64,000 nt of DNA from Prauserella alba (GTDB lineage Bacteria > Actinomycetota > Actinomycetes > Mycobacteriales > Pseudonocardiaceae): positions 372,001 through 436,000 of the forward strand of contig NZ_JAMTCH010000004.1 of assembly GCF_024171735.1 (NCBI RefSeq). The letters run 5' to 3'. Positions 60,866 through 64,000 of the stretch are shown one piece after another; within the stretch, counting starts at the first letter, position 1, and every line of letters begins with the position of its first letter. Both the position numbers and the translations under genes were made by a program. Under the pieces are notes generated by a model. It was not told the origin of the DNA. It ran no database searches and saw only the letters and a program-made list of their open reading frames with translations.

Positions 60866-61093
60866 TCGCACCTGGGAACTGTTCAAGAACGAGGGGTTGT
60901 TGTGGGTATGAAGAGACATCTCCACCGACGAGATCAACGACCAAGAAGATCGACTACCGGATATCGCAACGCCCTTCCTCACCTGACCGTCCGAACTGGA
61001 TGGACACGCCGAGCGCCCACCAGCATCGTCATCGATGCCCGCGCCGAACGCCGGGCCCCGTGACAGGCACTGCACCCGCGTAGCCTCCGGGGT

Positions 61094-61582
61094 GTGGAGC
61101 TGCTGCCGTTCGACGAGTACGTGCGTTCGCTGCCCCGGCGGCGCATGGCCGCGGGCGTACTGCTGCGCGACGACGCCGGGCGAGTGCTGCTCGTCGAACC
61201 GAGCTACAAGCGGTCCTGGGACATCCCCGGTGGCGTGGTGGAGGCCGGCGAGTCGCCGTGGGATGCCGCGATCCGTGAGGTTCGTGAGGAGATCGGCCTC
61301 GACCGGCGCCTCGGTCGGCTCCTGGTGATCGACAACCTGTCGGCGTCCGGCCGCATGCCCGAGGGTCTCATGTTCGTCTGGGACGGCGGGCCGGTCACCG
61401 AGACCGAGGTCGGCACCCTCACGTTCACCGGCCCGGAGATCGTCTCCGCCTCGCTCCACACGCCGGAGCAGGTCGCCGCGAAGGTGCCGCCGTCCCTGGC
61501 AGCACGCCTCGACGCCGCCGCCCACGCCGCCGACACCGGCATCCTCGCGCTGTGCCAGGACGGCCGCCGCACCACTGCCTGA
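61094..61582 (+). CDS. Nudix hydrolase
   Basis: This 162-residue Nudix protein has the Nudix box [24 protein letters not shown] (about 47-70; G-x5-E-x7-R-E-x2-E-E-x-G). It hydrolyses a nucleoside diphosphate linked to another moiety; the exact substrate cannot be told from the sequence. Leaderless expression is likely, since TAGCCT (61081-61086) ends 7 bases before GTG 61094. The downstream Tm-1-like gene begins 97 bases later and has its own ribosome site. Confidence 0.9.
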   Translation: MELLPFDEYVRSLPRRRMAAGVLLRDDAGRVLLVEPSYKRSWDIPGGVVEAGESPWDAAIREVREEIGLDRRLGRLLVIDNLSASGRMPEGLMFVWDGGPVTETEVGTLTFTGPEIVSASLHTPEQVAAKVPPSLAARLDAAAHAADTGILALCQDGRRTTA

Positions 61583-61679
61583 CCCGCCGCCTCCCCGGAA
61601 CCCGAGCTCTGGCATCGAACCGGCCATCGTGGTCAGATGGACGGTGATCACCGGTACCGCCACGCCGAAGGAGGCGTCC

Positions 61680-62936
61680 GTGGGCAGTGCGTACGTCGTA
61701 GGCACGTTCGACACCAAGGGCGACGAGCTGCGTTACGTCGCCGGACTGATCCGTGAGGCCGGGGTACCCGTGCGCACCGTCGATCTGGCCACCGGCGGAC
61801 AGCACGGCGGCAGCGGGCAACACGGCGGCAGCGCGAACACCGACGGCCCGTCCGACACCTCCGCCCCGTCCGACGCCGACGTCTCCGCACGCGAGGTCGC
61901 CGCCTGGCACCCCGGCGGCGCCGACGCGGTGTTCACCGGAGACCGCGGCAGCGCCGTCGCCGCCATGACCGAGGCATTCGCCCGGTTCCTGCCGGCCCAG
62001 CGGGACCTCGACGGCGTCGTCGGACTCGGCGGCTCCGGCGGCACGGCGCTGATCACACCGGCCCTGCAGGCACTGCCCGTCGGCGTTCCCAAGATCATGG
62101 TGTCGACCATGGCCGCCGGCGACGTCGGCGCCTACGTGGGCGCGAGCGACATCGCCATGCTGCACTCGGTCACCGACGTCGCCGGTCTCAACCGCATCTC
62201 CCGGCAGGTGCTCGGCAACGCCGCCCACGCGCTCGCGGGCGCCTGCGCCCACCCGGTGCCCGCGGGCGACCCCCGCCCGGCCGTCGGCCTCACCATGTTC
62301 GGCGTCACCACCCCGTGCGTCGACGCCGTCGCCCACCGGCTCGGTGACGCCTACGACTGCCTCGTCTTCCACGCCACCGGAACCGGCGGCGCGGCCATGG
62401 AGAAACTCGCCGACGACGGCCACCTCGCGGGCGTCCTCGACATCTCCACCACCGAGATCTGCGACCTCGTCGCGGGCGGCGTCCTGGCGGCCGGGCAACA
62501 CCGCCTCGACGCGATCGCCCGCACCGGAGTCCCCTACGTCGGCTCGTGCGGCGCCCTCGACATGGTCAATTTCGGCGCGCCCGACACCGTGCCCGACCGC
62601 TACTCCGGCCGCCTGTTCTACCCGCACAACCCGCAGGTCACGCTCATGCGCACGACCGCGGACGAGGTCCGCGCGATCGGCGAGTTCCTGGCACGCAAAC
62701 TCAACGCCTGTCACGGCCCCGTCCGTTTCCTGCTGCCGGAGGGAGGCGTGTCCGCATTGGATGCACCGGGCCAGGCGTTCCACGATCCGGAGGTGGACGC
62801 CGTGCTGTTCGACACCCTCGAACGAGAGGTCCACCAGACGGCAGACCGGCAACTGATCCGCTCGCCTCGGCACCTCAACGACCCGGAGTTCGCCGAGGAG
62901 CTCGTGGCAGCCTTCACCGACGCAGCAAGGAGTTAA
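61680..62936 (+). CDS. Tm-1-like ATP-binding domain protein (UPF0261)
   Basis: This 418-residue protein starts with [20 protein letters not shown], the signature of UPF0261/Tm-1-like proteins. Glycine-rich [40 protein letters not shown] follows, and a C-terminal [24 protein letters not shown] block. Tomato Tm-1 binds ATP and a viral replicase, but the bacterial role is unknown. GAAGGAGG supports GTG 61680. A Gly/Ser/His-rich insert (about 40-65) is unusual. It is co-transcribed with the PEP-hydrolase-like gene, its standard partner. Confidence 0.87.
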   Translation: MGSAYVVGTFDTKGDELRYVAGLIREAGVPVRTVDLATGGQHGGSGQHGGSANTDGPSDTSAPSDADVSAREVAAWHPGGADAVFTGDRGSAVAAMTEAFARFLPAQRDLDGVVGLGGSGGTALITPALQALPVGVPKIMVSTMAAGDVGAYVGASDIAMLHSVTDVAGLNRISRQVLGNAAHALAGACAHPVPAGDPRPAVGLTMFGVTTPCVDAVAHRLGDAYDCLVFHATGTGGAAMEKLADDGHLAGVLDISTTEICDLVAGGVLAAGQHRLDAIARTGVPYVGSCGALDMVNFGAPDTVPDRYSGRLFYPHNPQVTLMRTTADEVRAIGEFLARKLNACHGPVRFLLPEGGVSALDAPGQAFHDPEVDAVLFDTLEREVHQTADRQLIRSPRHLNDPEFAEELVAAFTDAARS

Positions 62937-62937
62937 T

Positions 62938-63810
62938 GTGCCCCGGATCGACAGGCAGGAACTGCTCGCGAAGTTCACCGCGATGGCGGCGCGCGGCGAA
63001 CCCATCGTCGGCGGCGGCGCAGGCACCGGCCTGTCCGCCAAGTGCGAAGAGGCGGGCGGGATCGACCTCATCGTCATCTACAACTCCGGCCGGTTCCGCA
63101 TGGCGGGCCGTGGCTCGCTCGCCGGCCTGCTCGCCTACGGCAACGCCAACGACATCGTCGTCGACATGGCCGACGAGGTGCTGCCCGTCGTCGGCCACAC
63201 TCCCGTGCTCGCCGGCGTCAACGCGACCGACCCGTTCCTCGACACCGACCGGTTCCTGCACCGCCTGACCGACCTCGGCTTCTCCGGCGTGCAGAACTTC
63301 CCCACCGTCGGGCTCATCGACGGCACGTTCCGCGCGAACCTGGAAGAGACCGGCATGGGATACGCCCACGAGGTGGACCTGGTCGCCGCCGCCCGCCGCG
63401 CCGACCTGCTGACGACGCCGTACGTGTTCTCACCCGACGACGCACGGGCGATGACCGAGGCCGGCGCCGACATCCTCGTCTGCCACATGGGACTGACCAC
63501 CAGCGGCAGCATCGGCGCGGTCACCGCGAAAACCCTCGACGACTGTGTCGCGGCGATCGACGAGTGGTCGGCCGCGGCCCGCGAGATCCGCGACGACGTC
63601 CTCGTGCTGTGCCACGGCGGCCCCATCGCCACGCCGGAGGACGCCTCGTACGTGCTGTCACGCACCGAGCGCTGCCACGGGTTCTACGGCGCCAGCAGCA
63701 TGGAACGGCTGCCCGTCGAAGAGGCACTCACGGCACGCACCCGCGAGTTCAAGGCACTGGAGACCGAGAAGAAGCACGCCGAGAAGGCGCCGACCACGGA
63801 GGAGAAGTAG
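62938..63810 (+). CDS. Phosphoenolpyruvate hydrolase-like TIM-barrel protein
   Basis: This 290-residue TIM-barrel protein belongs to the PEP mutase/hydrolase-like family that accompanies Tm-1-like proteins. It has [28 protein letters not shown] (about 23-50), [36 protein letters not shown] and [14 protein letters not shown]. The catalytic activity is not established for this branch. GTG 62938 directly follows the upstream TAA, with AAGGAG across the junction, so translation is coupled. The Lys/Glu-rich C terminus runs up to the SRPBCC gene start. Confidence 0.87.
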   Translation: MPRIDRQELLAKFTAMAARGEPIVGGGAGTGLSAKCEEAGGIDLIVIYNSGRFRMAGRGSLAGLLAYGNANDIVVDMADEVLPVVGHTPVLAGVNATDPFLDTDRFLHRLTDLGFSGVQNFPTVGLIDGTFRANLEETGMGYAHEVDLVAAARRADLLTTPYVFSPDDARAMTEAGADILVCHMGLTTSGSIGAVTAKTLDDCVAAIDEWSAAAREIRDDVLVLCHGGPIATPEDASYVLSRTERCHGFYGASSMERLPVEEALTARTREFKALETEKKHAEKAPTTEEK

Positions 63811-64000
63811 ATGCCACGGCCCTACGCGAGCGGAATCGTGCCCGGCGACGTCGACGAGGTGTGGCGGCGCGTCCGCGACTTCAACGGCCTGCCCGCCTGG
63901 CACCCCGGCATCGCCAGCAGCGAGATCGAACCCGGCCACAGCGCCACCGAGGTCGGCGCCGTACGGAAGCTGACCCTCGCCGACGGCGGCGTCGTGCGGG
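63811..64000 (+). CDS. SRPBCC (polyketide cyclase/START-like) protein, partial
   Basis: The first 63 residues of this protein are present before the window ends. The start PRPYASGIVPGDVDEVWRRVRDFNGLPAWHPGIASSEIE matches SRPBCC-superfamily proteins with a hydrophobic ligand cavity. ATG 63811 begins immediately after the preceding stop, with GGAGGAGAAG upstream, which places it in the Tm-1-like/PEP-hydrolase-like operon. The ligand is unknown. Confidence 0.85.
   Translation, partial: MPRPYASGIVPGDVDEVWRRVRDFNGLPAWHPGIASSEIEPGHSATEVGAVRKLTLADGGVVR

Overview
The window is about 70% GC, with strong third-position GC bias, short intergenic gaps and many GTG starts and ATGA/GTGA overlaps. It also has mycothiol-linked, mycofactocin-linked and DevR/DevS-type genes. 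This points to a filamentous or rare actinomycete (Actinomycetota, most likely Pseudonocardiales); the family assignment is inference. About 58 genes are supported. I saw no rRNA, tRNA, CRISPR array or insertion sequence.

Layout. 0-1.5 kb: a hypothetical membrane protein and a CPBP protease. 1.5-9.6 kb: a purine-catabolism unit, with PucR divergent from a three-subunit xanthine dehydrogenase, a guanine deaminase, an NCS2 purine permease and a small AtzF-C-like protein. 9.6-10.9 kb: a LysR-effector-domain protein without HTH, and DUF5997. 10.9-17.1 kb: a rubber (polyisoprene) degradation cluster with two Tat-exported latex-clearing (Lcp) paralogues followed by OxiB/OxiA-type molybdenum hydroxylase subunits, and a divergent TetR. 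17.2-20.3 kb: mycothiol-dependent formaldehyde oxidation (MscR plus an MBL hydrolase) divergent from a kinase-like/LuxR regulator. 20.5-24.9 kb: a BtuFCCD-type vitamin B12 importer behind a clear cobalamin riboswitch. 25-36.6 kb: aconitase, a PIG-V-like mannosyltransferase, a solitary AAA ATPase, envelope proteins with an ECF sigma factor, an orphan adenine methylase and MscS.

36.9-52.1 kb: an alcohol/C1 oxidation region. It holds an ErcA-like Fe-ADH with a histidine kinase and response regulator, a mycofactocin-glycan methyltransferase candidate (MftM), a VWA/MoxR pair and an NDMA-type (mycofactocin) methanol dehydrogenase. A lower-GC type-VII-secretion-like cassette (40.5-43.1 kb) interrupts it. 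A ferredoxin-reductase plus AurF-like diiron oxygenase pair follows. 52.5-58.4 kb: a DevR/DevS dormancy-type two-component system with two universal stress proteins, a CBS protein and an MgtE-like transporter, with candidate DevR boxes. 58.4-61 kb: a decayed stretch and a DUF222/HNH (13E12-type) protein. 61-64 kb: Nudix, then a Tm-1-like/PEP-hydrolase-like/SRPBCC operon cut by the window edge.

How it fits together. Methanol would be oxidised by the mycofactocin-dependent dehydrogenase to formaldehyde, which MscR and the MBL hydrolase would process via mycothiol. The most notable observation is a shared 16-bp palindrome, C-Y-GTCCG-NN-CGGACAG. It lies in the promoter regions of mscR/LuxR-regulator, the ercA-like/kinase/regulator operon and the methanol dehydrogenase, three loci up to 30 kb apart. 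This suggests one regulator coordinates the pathway.
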